A stretch of 64,000 nt of DNA from Tetraselmis striata. Taxonomy: Eukaryota; Chlorophyta; Chlorodendrophyceae; Chlorodendrales; Chlorodendraceae. The stretch covers positions 149,858 to 213,857 of the forward strand of contig VCJN01002217.1 of assembly GCA_006384855.1 (NCBI GenBank), read 5' to 3'. A program made the translations under genes and the position numbers. Shown piece by piece: positions 33,827-46,734 of the stretch (within the stretch, counting starts at the first letter, position 1; each line of letters starts with the position of its first letter). The notes beneath the pieces were generated by a model. That model ran no database searches. It was given only the letters and a program-made list of their open reading frames with translations, and was not told the DNA's origin.

Positions 33827-34995
33827 CCCGCGGGCTCTATCTGCGAACTGGTTGAGTGCGGCGTTCAGTCGACTCGCGCTGGCTCCGTGTGGTCCGCGCT
33901 GACACCGCGAATGAAAATTGGCAGCGCGACTGTGAGTGTGCTGTCCCTTCGTACTCTGCTGCGCACCGCTGGTGGTCGCGGGCGCGGACCCTGGCCTGTT
34001 GCTGCTGCTGATTACTGGGTCTGGCTACATGGGTAGTAGAGTCGGGCGACAAAGGCAAAGTGCGACCACAGCGGGGAAGCAGGCGGGATGCTCTGCTGGT
34101 GATGGGTTTGGATATGCTGTGCCGAACGATCGATACTATAATGTACAGGTATGGGGAATCCTTATTGGTGCGCGCTGCCTCATCGTCGCGTCGTCGTTCG
34201 CGTCGATCCATCCAGCGCGTGACATTACTACACCCCTCCATCACCAGTCCAGGCCCCTTTCTCGCCGAATCCGCGATTACGAATAGTAGGGCAGCTGAAT
34301 AGAGGGTTTATGACCTGAAATCCTGGGATGCACATTTATCTCACATTTATGCTCAGCCTTTGTTATAACCATAGGGTGTAAGCAAGCCCTTTGGCCCTAA
34401 CAAGTGTCGTACACGAGTGGTACTTGCGCCACACTCCGCGTTTCAAGTACACCCACAACAACGGGGGTTAGTTGGTGCCCCGCACGTCCCGCCGCGCATG
34501 CATAGACCATTGCATGGTGGGATATATAGGCATGGGTGCGTGGGCGAGGAAACATGCCAGCAAAGAGGCTAGGGGATTTTTGGACCGGGCGGGGCCATAG
34601 TGGCGTGCGCATGTGCACAATGTGGCGTTATATGTGAGGTGCCGTAGGGCGGTGCAATATTGAGGCAAGGACAAGTGGTTTGAGCAGACGGATTCTGAAT
34701 AGTACATGCCGGTTGGCCGCCGGCTTATAACTGGCAGGTCGCGGCAGATCGGGCTAGAGGTCACGGATGACATAACTTCTCACTTTCCAGCCGGCCCTTA
34801 ACATACACCGGGCGAAGTACTGCGCTTGTACTAAATCCGGGCGAGCGGGCGCGGCTACTGGTACTGGTAGCGTGATCCTCCTGTGAAACGGCGGATCGAC
34901 CGACGACCGGACGACCCACCACCAGGCCAACTGACGGTCTGCGCCCACAGCGGCGCGAAGATCAGGCCTTCCAGGAGGACACCACAACAACCAGC
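33827..34995. other. Upstream region of SNAP50
   Basis: No gene recognised. It should hold the SNAP50 promoter on the left and the 5' untranslated part of the LINE-like element on the right (from perhaps 34790). Nothing in it resembles a known family. Confidence 0.5.
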
Positions 34996-37509
34996 ATGGA
35001 AACAGACAACCATGAGAAGCAACTGGACGCCGGGGTCGGCACCTTCCTAGCCGCACTCCGAGGCGGCAGAGTGCAACGGCCAGCGATCCGAACGGTCACC
35101 ACTGCAAAAAGTTTCGCGGGCACCCAACTCCCACCAACAACCCGCCGCCACATACGCGTGTTGCAACGCCCATTTCACCTACTTCTGACCGGCCTCCCCG
35201 CCGGTACGGACGATGCCCCCCATGTGGCCCTACTGTTCGGCGATCTGGTGGCCCAGCACCAAGCCATGGACGAGGAGTCGCGCAGCCGGACTGTGACGAA
35301 CCTGATCCGCACCCTCAGCCCCAAAATCGGCGTTCAAATCCTACCAACAGACGGCATGGTGGTGACCCGCCGCCCCCCAAGCCAGCCGCCGCCGACACCG
35401 CTAGACCGATTGGCACTAGGCTCCCCACCACCACAGGGTCAGTCATCCTGCGACTGGCCCGCAGAGACACAGCCGAGAGCGTTCTACATACCCAATGGAC
35501 AGGAGAAGGCAAAGCTAGAGCAGCCACCATCAGCCAGCGCACCAACACACCCCCGGAGCTGCACCACGCACAATGGCAGACAGACACCATGACAGCTGCT
35601 GGCGTCGAGATGCACCACTACCACACCGAGCCCACACTGCTGCGCGTGGGGGACGTCAACCTCTGCGCCATCTCCCTCGGCAAAGAAGACGAGGAGTTCG
35701 CGGACACCCTGCGCCTGGCAGTGGCCTTCACCTCACCTGTCGCACTACTGCGGGCGATACGCCTCCGCACCATCGTCATCTACCTCACGGAGTCCGAATT
35801 CGACCCCTCGGAGCTGCTCATCCACCCCTTCAGCCAGACGATCCGCGAGGCGGGAGAACTGTGTGGCAACACTGGCCACAACCAGATCCGACGCGCTGCG
35901 ATAGGCATGCGTAAGAAGGCCCAGAAGACCGCCCAGCGTCCCTCGCCCTACGAGCCACCGGACGCGCAATCTACACCCTCACCCTGCAGCTGACCGCCCA
36001 CCACCACAGCATCATTGGTGGCACCCGCAGCACCGACAGAACTGAGCAGTGGCGCAAGACAGTGTCGACAGCGTGCGGGAAGATCAAGGCCGCGCCAGCT
36101 CCGGCACCAGCCGAGAGGCGCCCTGCCGACACATCATCAGCCCCGCCACCGGCAGGCCCAATCGCACTACTTGTTCCAGCGACCCCAGCAGCCCTGACCG
36201 CACCCCTGGTCCGCGACGCTCCCCCCCCAGGGTTCGAGCACGTCCCACCGAGGCGCGGAGCGGTTGCGGACGCAGTGACAACCATCGATCAGCGAGGAGC
36301 TGCAACGGAGCGAGCCCCCGGAGCAGCCCCCCCAGCCCCTGCGCCTATAGCCACAGCCCCAGCGGCCACTGCCACGACTAAAGCTCATGCAGACGAGGAG
36401 GAGGAGCTTAACTTCAACAACGAGGAGATGGACATCGCCATGGAGGTGGACACCACCCATGGTGAGGCAGCGGAGACACCAGTCGCGGCTGCCATATTCC
36501 TTGATTCCCCCCAACGCTAAACAACACCCCGCACGTTCAGAGAGGGCACACCAAGCGGCACCACAGAAAGACTGGCTGAACTTCAACATCTCACCACCGC
36601 AACCAAGGAGCTGCTCGCACAGTCCTCCCCAGCCAGCCAACCCGCAATAGCAGCAGAGCTGGCCAGCCACGCAGCGGAGACACACCAGCTGCTCAACCCA
36701 CAGCGCCTCTCCATCCAACTGGAGCGCCACCCCAGCCAGCCCACCGCAGCAGGCAAGGGCAAGACAGCCACAACAGTTAAACTTAAGAAGAAGAAGCCCA
36801 GGGGCCGCAACCGCTCAGACGGCGCCACCCGCAACCGCACCAGGAGCAAGCCACGCCTCTCTGGCACACGCGGCTCAGACAGCGAGTGGGAAACAGACGA
36901 CGATGCAGACCAACCGTCCAGCATCTCACACCAGTAAGCTGCTGAGCGAGCCATGCAGCAACAACCAAGCTAGCTGACTCAAGAACACCGCCCACCACTA
37001 ACCCTGTGCCCGGTGCAGCTCACACACCAACACACACCCGGAACTCATCACTCACCCCGAGCACACAGTCTGATTCCCACCACCACCACAAGCAACACCC
37101 ACCCAATTCCATGTTGGAGGGAATCGCAGCCCCCACCAATCATACTAGCCGGCTCAGCGGTGGATAAATACTGAGCACCACATAGCTTCCCCGGTCAGCC
37201 CCCTTCCTCCATCTAACCTTGGTAGCTGCAGGCGGGACGCTTCGGCTGCCTAAGCTTGCCTGCTGAACCCTGGATGGGATAGGCCTGACTTAGGTAGGGA
37301 CATCATGGGGGCGCTGCTGTCTTAGCTATAGCCCACTGGAAGGAGGAGGGGCTAGGAAACATTGGAGGATGGCCGGTAGCTTGAACTGTGATAACACTTC
37401 GTGTTCCCCACTGTGGTTAGAGATAGCAGGTCCTGAGAGCAACTCAGTCTGAGCGAGCGGATGCAGCAGACTAGACGTTGTAACTTATTTCAATTTCAAT
37501 TTCAATTTC
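34996..37509 (+). mobile_element. LINE-like element: ORF1-type coding plus 3' tail, no ORF2 seen
   Basis: The right end is a (ATTTCA)n tail at about 37486-37509, preceded by a 3' untranslated region shared with the fragments at 27629 and 41272. Upstream are open frames in three registers: 34996-35592 (198 aa), 35589-35993 (134 aa, overlapping the previous stop in ATGA), then 36062-36520. In that last register, after one stop, the frame runs on to 36937 with a basic KLKKKKPRGRNR stretch. Composition is Pro/Ala/Thr-rich and ends nucleic-acid-binding-like, as in LINE ORF1 proteins. No endonuclease or reverse transcriptase was found between it and the tail, so this is an internally deleted or non-autonomous copy. 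The left end is not defined. A host gene that captured a LINE tail is the alternative. Confidence 0.6.
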
Positions 37510-37511
37510 AC

Positions 37512-40015
37512 GGATGACCGGACAGCAGTTGTGAGATGGCACCATATGTCGTATAACAAATGTGGGCCGCGCCGTGCCGCCGGGGGGATTGCCCTCGGGT
37601 ATTGGGCGCATGCAATAAGCATACGATTGTTGTCGTAAAGATACTAAGGATGGATACAAGTGTTATGCGAATGATATATGAAACAGTAGTGGCGTGTGTA
37701 TCGGTGCATGCATAGGCAGGGTTGGGGAATGGACCCTAACATTCCTACTCCTCTCAGAAAATCAAGGTAGGGGTCTCAAAGGTTGCGGGGAAATCGGGCC
37801 GGGTATTTTCGAGCAAGTTCACAGTATATTGTGGGCGGCAAAACATAGCAGACAAGGCGGGTGTGCGTTGGGCAGAGACATTGAGCATGTCAACCTTTCT
37901 GAGGTTGCAATAGGGCTCCCAAGAGTTATGCGAAGAGTCATAGCCTATCCATTGCACAAGGAACACAAGGGCAGGGCCGCAAGCATGATGATCGGTATCA
38001 TATTCAATTCTGTGATCAAGCATATTCTCAGCAATGATTTTTTCTTATGGGGGGATAAGTCGACCATGGACAACATCCGGGGGAGGGGGGGGGGGGGCAT
38101 TAGGCGAATAGCAACGGCGTAACTTGGAAAATAATGTGAAACACAGGGTGACACTCCATAGTAGGGGGCAAGCGAATGCGGTATGCCTTGGAGGCTATTT
38201 TTTGGACGATGGGAAACGGACCGAGGAATCGCGGAGTTTGCGAACATACTGGTTGCGTAATAATAAGTTATCGGTGGACAGCCAAATTTAATCACCCTCA
38301 GGCCGGGAGCGACGATTAGCCGAAGCAATTTGGTACGCATCAACGAGTTTTAATTCCTCGGATATCATGGCATGGGTGTTACGCATTTGTCGGACAATGT
38401 CGACATGGTCATTATATCCCAAGGGTTTGGATAATTAGGCAGCAGGGACAAGGGGGCTCATGCCATACCGAGCCTCAAAGGGCGAGCGGTTTATAGCAAA
38501 ATGGTAATTATGTTGTAGGCAAACTCAGCAAGGGACAGGTTATTGAGCCAGTTGGCATGGTTTTGGTGGACATTATAAGAGCGTAAAATCTGCTCAATAG
38601 TGCGGTTTGTCCGTCGGTCTCGGGGTGAATTGACGAGCTAATGTTTAACTTGGTGTTGAGGGAGCGGAATACCTTCCTCCCAAAACGCAGAGGTGAAGTG
38701 GGGATCGCGATCGGAAATACGTGTGTGACATAAGTCATGGTGTCGGAACATGTTGTCAATAAATAACCGAGCGAGCTGCTGAGGAGCGTCAATGTGAATA
38801 CTATATGGGATAAATTGGGCATTCTCGGTGAAGTTGCAAACAAATGTGGCAATTGTATCGAAGCCATTTTGTAGAGGCAAGCCGGTTATAAAATCCATCG
38901 AAATTGTTTCCGAGGGGCGGGAACCTTTACTAGGCAGTGGTGACCGAGAGCCTATTGTTTTTGGGGTCGAGTTCTTAATGCCTTGGCAGGTCGGGCAAAT
39001 TTTGCAGTAATGGCGAGCAGTATTGCGCATGCGTGTCCACCAAAAGCTGCGCGAAATATTGAGGAGTGTGCTTTCGAAATCGGGGTGACCGGCGGCATCA
39101 TGAAATTCGCCGATAATCAGATGTAGTAGTTTATAGTCGAAAGTGGGGAGACATATTTTATCGGCCATCCGATGAATAAAGCTCATCAGTAAAATCAAAG
39201 CGAACTCCATCAGGCTAGCGGGATCCCGCAAAAGTGGGGTCGAATTTGTAATCAGACGTAATGCGGGCAACAAGAGCAGGGTCCACTTGTAAGTGGCACA
39301 TGGTTGATAAGAAATCCTGCATGTGTTCGAGGTCTTGGTCGAGTAGTTGTTGGTCTAGCGTTGTAAAGTCATAGCGCATATCGGGGCGACGAGACAGGGC
39401 ATCGACCTCATTCTGAGAGCCTTTGCGGTACTGTACCGCAACATAATTTCAAGCACTGGTTCACCATTGAGGGGGAGTTTGGTCAAGTATGGGGAAATTG
39501 TGTGAAACTACAACAGTGTGTGGTGGCGGCCTAACCCCGGTTAGATAGGGAGGTGTCGAAGAGTGGCATGATAAGAAATAACAGTGATGTTGAACTACCT
39601 TCTATGTAGCAGCGCCATTCATGTAGCGCACAAACAACACCAAGTAGTTCTTGATCATAAGCAGTGGGATATTGGGTGTGGGTTTCCTGAATAAGCACCT
39701 TGGCATAATAGGCACAAGGGCGAAGGTTGCTATCACAGTCTTTTTTGCAGAAGCACATCGCCAAGGGCGTATTTGGACACATATGAGGATGTAACAAATT
39801 CGGAGTCAGGGCCGATTCGTTGGGACGTGAGCACCGGGGCAGTGCAGAATGCTTGTTTAAGAGCATTGAACGCAACATGTTCACGCTCACCTCATACAAT
39901 GTTTTTGGTCTTTCGGCATATGTCATAAAGTGGGGCAGCCATATGGGAATATCTGTGTATTTATCGTCGGTAGAAGTTGCAGAAGCCAAAAAAATGTTGT
40001 ATTTGTTTTACCGTG

Positions 40016-40052
<37 letters not shown>

Positions 40053-41990
40053 GCAGTCTCTAACATCCTTAATTTTTATTGTCAGAGGGACGGGAGCCGG
40101 AGCGGCTACACATATGACCTAAATAGTACTCCAGTTCGTTTCGGGCAAAACACTTAGACAGGCGAAGTCGGATGTCATGTGCAACCCAAAGGCCTAGCGT
40201 GGTGTCTGAATATTGTAAATGGTCGTCGAGGGAACTGCTGAAGATAAACATATCGTCGAGATAGACAAGGATAAACGTGTTTTGTGCGGTTGTGAAGCGT
40301 GGTTCATCCAACGTAGAAAGGCAGATGGGGCATTCGTAAGGCCAAATTGCATGACCAAAACTCAAATTGACCGAATTGACGTTTAAACATGACAGACGGT
40401 GCATGGATTGGCAGCTGGCTGAAGGGCCATATACATATATACATATATATACAACCCAATAAGCATGCGGACATGCCCCTGCTCCAGTCGCTCACACATA
40501 CATGACGCACTTCTTCAGCGCTTGTTAACTGCGATGAACATCCCGGAGATTGCAACACAGCGAGGAAGCAGCAAACGTGACCTGACGTCCGGATAGTAAT
40601 GTCCATTCATGTATCAGGTGCAACTGCATTTAAGTCGGGTCCTCCTCCTGCTAGTACTTAAAATTGCGCGCCCATTTAAACACACGGGTAGTTTTCTGTG
40701 TGTCCGAATAGTTTATCCAAAGTTTGGTGGTATCATAAAGCAAGGTGAAGGGCAGAGTAAACGGCAGCTCCAGAGATCATATCCAATAGTATGTCGGGAA
40801 TTCGATACGCTCAGTGTATTTGTTCAATTTACGAAAGTCGATGCATCGGCCTAAGCCACCATTGCCGTTGCGAGCAAATATCACAGGGGTTGCATAACGG
40901 GAAAACGATTCCTTGATAAAACATTATCTAAAGACATTTAATTGTCGTTTTAATTCGTATACTTCAGCACGGGAGAGGCGATATATTTTGCCGGAAGGGA
41001 CAGTTGCAGCAGGGACTAATGGTATTTCAAAGTCAAACCCAAGACGGGACACTGAGACGAGGATGTCTAGTAACGGTTGGCATGTTTGTTTATGCCTTTT
41101 GAGTAAAGCTCTTACTTGTTCAGTATATTCATTGGATTGGTCGGTGGTTACAGCAGCGATATCGTTATTTATGGATTCAGCAATAGTGTCGGCTGTGGCA
41201 TTGTATTCGCGAAGGACGGCGCAGAAAAACACAGTATGTCTCAGGGTATTTTCTAAGTATTTCTCTGTTCATAAATTGAAATTGATTACAATTGCTAGTC
41301 TGCTGCATCCACTTGCCCAGACTGAGTTATTCTTAGGACCTGCTATCTTTGACCATGCATGGTAGGGATCACTAGATGTAATTTATTACAGCTCAAGCTA
41401 ACGGCCTTCCTCCAGTGTTCCCAAACCCCTCCTCCTTCCATTGTCTATGTCCATAGCATTGGCGTGAATAACATCGACATAATGAGAGCGGGGCTCGACC
41501 TGACTAGTTATAACGTGGCCGTCAGCAAACGTTAGGGGGGCTTCCGTCCAGTTAACGTCCGGGTTGTGCTGTTTCAGATAAGAAGAGCCAAGAACACATT
41601 CGAAATTATTTAGTAAAGGTATGATGATAGATTCAACATCAGCGGAATATCCATCGCATACATATTTTAATGTGCACGATTGTGAAGCGAGGGTCATACG
41701 GCCATCTGCCATAATTATCCGAATTTTATTCTGCAACGGATTAGATTTTATTTTCGCATTCGAACATAATCGTCATTAATAAAACACTAAGTTGCACCAC
41801 AATCCAACACGATAGTGGGGGGTGGTACGTCCGGGTGGTCCAGTAATTTAGGCTTTAACAAAAGTAGGTGATAATCGGACACTGCGGTTATAAACGATCT
41901 CGTTGCTCTTCTTCTGATTGACATTGTAGCCGATGACTTTGCCGTTGGTGCTGATATGTCGATCACCTTCTGCATCTCCATGCATGATCA
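37512..41990 (-). mobile_element. Ty3/gypsy chromovirus remnant
   Basis: A fossil LTR retrotransposon on the minus strand. Parts recognised in order: protease region (about 41.4-41.98 kb, with a DCGAT-type active site), reverse transcriptase (40.1-41.2 kb, YLDD box), RNase H (39.5-40.0 kb), integrase with HHCC zinc region (38.6-39.3 kb) and a C-terminal chromodomain (37.75-38.0 kb), which defines the chromovirus clade. A likely partial 3' LTR with preceding purine tract lies at about 37.5-37.74 kb. No 5' LTR or Gag was found. It is broken, with at least six interruptions, and contains a LINE tail inserted at 41272-41452 and a long G tract. Long inactive by the look of it. Confidence 0.88.
41272..41452 (-). 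mobile_element. LINE 3' end fragment inserted in the chromovirus
   Basis: Minus-strand sequence AGATAGCAGGTCCT, GGATGCAGCAGACTAG and the ATTTCAATTT tail match the 3' ends at 27629 and 37509. The insertion post-dates the chromovirus it interrupts. Confidence 0.75.
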
Positions 41991-43149
41991 CGCATGGTAC
42001 TTCAGCGACGGATGCATGGGAGCAACATCAATACAATGATAGCGTGGGATTGATAGTCGGTGTCGGTGGTAGCTGTCTTACGTTTTCCTTATTGCAGCGC
42101 ACGGCCACGGTGTAGAGATAGATTCTCGGCACGGTTCTGATGTCACTGTGCAGTAGATCTGTAACCATGTCTCGCCAGGATGTGCCAAGGACGGCTGCTC
42201 TTTTTATGCATGGCCTGACACCGAAGTGAGCATGCTGGAAGGCGATGCGCCGGGTCTCATTGCCCTCCTCCGGCAGCCACAGCTCGTCCTCCGTAATGAT
42301 GGTGCCAGCCCCCCCCCCCCCCCCCCCCCCTCTTGGTCTTCTTGTCGTACTTGTGGCTCTGGCAAAAGGGGCTGGGGCCGGGGAAGGGGTCTTGTTGTCG
42401 GGGTCGAGGAAATTGTGCCGAAGCTGGCACTGTATCTCCTCCTCCCGCCTGCCATCCATATCATCAGCCTCCTCTTCTCGGGATCCTTGTGCTCCAGCGG
42501 CTTCAACATGGCAGCATCCGGCGCCTTCTTGAGATCGTCGGAGCTCATGTGCAGGAAGGCCTTGCTTGTAAATTAAGCAGTAGATGCACGGGTAGATAGA
42601 GGGACGACGGAGCAGCCGCACATGGGCCAGATGGCGTTCAACATTATCATGTCCCCGCCAACCTGAATGTCCACCTTGAGATGCCTGCCATCGTCCGACA
42701 TAGTCAATCCCTCCTTCTTCAGAGATAGTAGTTGGTCCACTACCGTCCCCGCTCGTCGAATGTAGTTTTCGTAACAGTCACCGCCCTCGTAGATCATAAC
42801 TTGGGCATTCTCCATGGGGTTGTTGTACTCATCCACGTCCTTGCAACAAGGTATGGTGCCCCGTAGAGCAGTCACCGTACCGTTGACCTTGGTCGACTTC
42901 GGTCCACAGGTTGCATGCATCCGCCAGATCCTGCATGATGATGCGCTCGATCTCCAACCCGATCATGTGCTCGTGTGCTAGCTAGCGGCAAATCATTGGT
43001 TATAGATGCACGTGAAACTGACTTGCCTTGCCGTCCTCAGAACCTGACATGCCGAGTTTTTTTACGACTACAATCTCCAGCCGCCGCTCCAGCATGTCGA
43101 CCTTCGGCACGAGGCATGGCGGCTTCGTCCCGTAGCGCAGCGTCCATAT

Positions 43150-44495
43150 ACACCCCTCCACATAAGTCCGGGTTTTGCATTTTCGATCGCAAAGCGCATG
43201 CATGGGCGAGGATAACGCCGGCTGCATGTGCATACATGCTAACTACAGTGGGAATAGTTCGGGCGAACGCCTATTGTGCGCTTTATACCCACCCGCGCGA
43301 CAACACGACCATTTGTGGGCGCCCTTTCAAAAACGCGAAACCATTGCATGGTGCGTTGGCGCCAGAAAGTTGTGGGTTGCGCCAACCGTCCAAACCTATG
43401 GAAATAGCGGCACTCGTCGCACCAAACTCGGTGGATACGGCCCTTGACATAAGTTGCACACACCGTGCGTGTAGGCCACTGAAAGCATGTCGCTATAGGC
43501 ACGACGTGACACCCCAACGTCAAGTTGGCCACTGTGGGGAGCAGTTTTGGGGTGAAAATGCTGCTGTTTCTGTGGCGAACGCACGTAGGAGAGGCGCTCG
43601 ATGGCCCCCTTGGCGTAGGGCAATGCTCTACTATGGGGGCGCGTGGTGGAATGCCAGTTGCACCGTTTCGTGGGCGGGGTGGCGCGGTAGGGGCGTGGAT
43701 TTTGATTAATATGAAATTCCTTGAAAAATGCTGTGGAAAATGGCATTTGGCTGGTAGATGTGTGTATCGCTAGGAGGTGGCACATGCCAAGTGTTGGTGG
43801 TCCGTGGTCATCCACATACATAACGCTCTCGCGCAACTGAGTATGGGGCTTAGACACGCACTTGGCGCAAAGCCACGCGCCCGATATGGGTGGGCACATG
43901 AGGCAGTGAGGGGCAACTTGGATGATCATCTTTGGGGATTTTTTCCGGAGACCCAAAAAATCGATTTTGTGATTATGGAAGAGTGTTCCCGACGCAGAAT
44001 TGAACGAGGAATCGCGTGATATTTTTAAAAAGTTTTTCTGAGCAAACCCTGAGAAGTTATAGCGTTTTGAAGCCAAGGGGGTGTTGCCGCGCGTGGCCGA
44101 CACTGATGCCATGCCAGTATCGCAACGCGACATGCACTGGCCGCCGCCCACACGGCTGCACCCCAACCAAATGCACCCGAGCCCCTCGCCAATGTGTTTC
44201 CTCACGCGTTCATGGCCATCCCGCCGTTTGGTTGCCTATGCACGCGCGTCGGCGTGTGCGTGATACCGACCCCGGTTTTGGTGCAGTTGCAGGCGACGCC
44301 CATCCACGCACCAAGTGCAGCGTGATTCCCTAGTCAAAGGTCATTAAGCTTCGGTTTGAGCCACTCGTCATGCAGGTTTTATAAAGCCCTCTGAGATTCC
44401 AGGGTTTCATCTCATATACCCTACGTTCAGGTACCCTAGACTTGTGAAGTCTTGAGACTGCCGAAAAGGGACCCCAAACTTATGTGCAGGGGTGT
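43150..44495 (+). mobile_element. 1.35-kb TIR element, copy 1
   Basis: Terminal inverted repeats ACACCCCTCCACATAAGT (left) and ACTTATGTGCAGGGGTGT (right) match at 17 of 18 positions. The 1346-bp body is nearly identical to copy 2, with about six single-base differences plus a one-base length change by eye. Flanks are CCATAT on the left and GTTGG-CCATAT on the right, so any target duplication is offset by five bases. Short open frames in both strands, some Cys/His-rich, do not resemble a transposase; probably non-autonomous. Confidence 0.85.
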
Positions 44496-44669
44496 GTTGG
44501 CCATATGTCATTCGGCCATATACGGCCGACGCGGCATGTTTGAATCACCCCAATGCTCCTACTGGCTGCATATGCCCATGACGCATCCACATGCGAGCCA
44601 CGGGCTCGAAAGGGCTCACTGTCCCAAGACGCCTTATTACGACCTCGTCGAGCGCGCTTGGTGCGGCGC

Positions 44670-46016
44670 ACACCCCTCCACATAAGTCCGGGTTTTGCAT
44701 TTTCGATCGCAAAGCGCATGCATGGGCGAGGATAACGCCGGCTGCATGTGCATACATGCTAACTACAGTGGGAATAGTTCGGGCGAACGCCTATTGTGCG
44801 CTTTATACCCACCCGCGCGACAACACGACCATTTGTGGGCGCCCTTTCAAAAACGCGAAACCATTGCATGGTGCGTTGGCGCCAGAAAGTTGTGGGTTGC
44901 GCCAACCGTCCAAACCTATGGAAATAGCGGCACTCGTCGCACCAAACTCGGTGGATACGGCCCTTGGCATAAGTTGCACACACCGTGCGTGTAGGCCACT
45001 GAAAGCATGTCGCTATAGGCACGACGTGACACCCCAACGTCAAGTTGGCCACTGTGGGGAGCAGTTTTGGGGTGAAAATGCTGCTGTTTCTGTGGCGAAC
45101 GCACGTAGGAGAGGCGCTCGATGGCCCCCTTGGCGTAGGGCAATGCTCTACTATGGGGGCGCGTGGTGGAATGCCAGTTGCACCGTTTCGTGGGCGGGGT
45201 GGCGCGGTAGGGGCGTGGATTTTGATTAATATGAAATTCCTTGAAAAATGCTGTGGAAAATGGCATTTTGGCTGGTAGATGTGTGTATCGCTAGGAGGTG
45301 GCACATGCCAAGTGTTGGTGGTCCGTGGTCATCCACATACATAACGCTCTCGCGCAACTGAGTATGGGGCTTAGACACGCACTTGGCGCAAAGCCACGCG
45401 CCCGATATGGGTGGGCACATGAGGCAGTGAGGGGCAACTTGGATGATCATCTTTGGGGATTTTTCCCGGAGACCCAAAAAATCGATTTTGTGATTATGGA
45501 AGAGTGTTCCCGACGCAGAATCGAACGAGGAATCGCGTGATATTTTTAAAAAGTTTTTCTGAGCAAACCCTAAGAAGTTATAGCGTTTTGAAGCCAAGGG
45601 GGTGTTGCCGCGCGTGGCCGACACTGATGCCATGCCAGTATCGCAACGCGACATGCACTGGCCGCCGCCCACACGGCTGCACCCCAACCAAATGCACCCG
45701 AGCCCCTCGCCAATGTGTTTCCTCACGCGTTCATGGCCATCCCGCCGTTTGGTTGCCTATGCACGCGCGTCGGCGTGTGCGTGATACCGACCCCGGTTTT
45801 GGTGCAGTTGCAGGCGACGCCCATCCACGCACCAAGTGCAGCGTGATTCCCTAGTCAAAGGTCATTAAGCTTCGGTTTGAGCCACTCGTCATGCAGGCTT
45901 TATAAAGCCCTCTGAGATTCCAGGGTTTCATCTCATATACCCTACGTTCAGGTACCCTAGACTTGTGAAGTCTTGAGACTGCCGAAAAGGGACCCCAAAC
46001 TTATGTGCAGGGGTGT
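44670..46016 (+). mobile_element. 1.35-kb TIR element, copy 2
   Basis: Same ends and same orientation as copy 1, 174 bp to its right. Flanks are GGCGC on the left and AGTA-GGCGC on the right, again an offset repeat like that of copy 1. Near-identity with copy 1 points to recent mobility or recent local duplication, but the two flanks differ from each other, which favours separate insertions. Confidence 0.85.
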
Positions 46017-46266
46017 AGTAGGCGCCTCGAGTTCTCATCGTCCCACTCGCATGTCAGGATGTTGATCGCCTTTTGATATACCCGCGCTGTGAGCGTATGG
46101 ACTCGTCAAAAACCCGCACGCTTGTGTCAACGTCCCAGTGAGACTGAATCTCGTCCACAGTCTTTTGCTCGACGCGCTTGCGCCCGCACACCCCGTTATC
46201 TAATACCACGCAACACGTTCGGGTACGACTCAAAGATTTTGCTACAATATGTACAGAGTCGTACAT

Positions 46267-46734
46267 TACGTTAAAATATATATAACATAGATTGTTATTT
46301 AAAAAACATCATATTATGTAGAGTTGTCGTCGCAGCTCGCGTAGTCGCTAGTGTATTTTTTCGCTATATGGCGAGTGTATTTTTTCGCCGCTGTAGTCGG
46401 CTAATTCGTAGTCGCTACTGTAGTCGCTAATTCGTCGCGACGGCGCGCGCGGCGGCGGTTGCATCTTTACGCTGCGCTGTCGTCGCGCGGCACCGTAGTG
46501 GCCTACTGCTGCGCTGCGCAGGCATGCTGCCGGCGATTGGACGAAGTGCTGCTGCTGGCGGACTCGCGTGCGTCACCGTCGAAGTCAGCAGCAACAAAGC
46601 ATAGCGACTACCGCAAGCAGCGCAGCAGTTTGTCCCGCCGCGCGTCACTTCGCCCTTCTCGCCCATCGCGCATCCCCTATCTTATTCCCCGCGCGCACGG
46701 CCCTTGAGGGCCCCACTCCCCGCCGCGTACCGCG
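46267..46734. other. Upstream region of the F-box/LRR gene
   Basis: No gene. Contains repeats of GTAGTCGCTA and TGTATTTTTTCGC near 46340-46430, then a GC-rich stretch leading to ATG 46735. It is the likely promoter and 5' untranslated region of the next gene. Confidence 0.5.

Larger units (their letters stand above)
42028..46266 (-). pseudogene. Unidentified minus-strand coding region cut by two TIR elements
   Basis: Protein-like minus-strand frames occur in four blocks: 46017-46266, 44496-44669, 42940-43149 and 42028-42920. The clearest is 42573-42920, containing MENAQVMIYEGGDCYENYI and DDGRHLKVDIQVGGDMIML followed by MCGCS. From memory this recalls a large family of uncharacterised proteins of algae and cnidarians (pattern x-V-x-GD-x-K-x-L-N-A-x-x-G-x-x-GC), often thought transposon-derived; I cannot confirm it here. 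The blocks are separated by the TIR copies at 43150-44495 and 44670-46016, so the gene is no longer intact. Another C tract lies at about 42310. Ends are not defined and exon structure is unknown. It may be a large DNA transposon gene or a host gene. Confidence 0.4.

Noticed and set aside
42975-45229. Plus-strand frames of 212-244 residues in TIR copies 1 and 2
   Set aside because: They begin outside the element and read through its terminal repeat; no domain recognised and copy 3 does not keep the frame.
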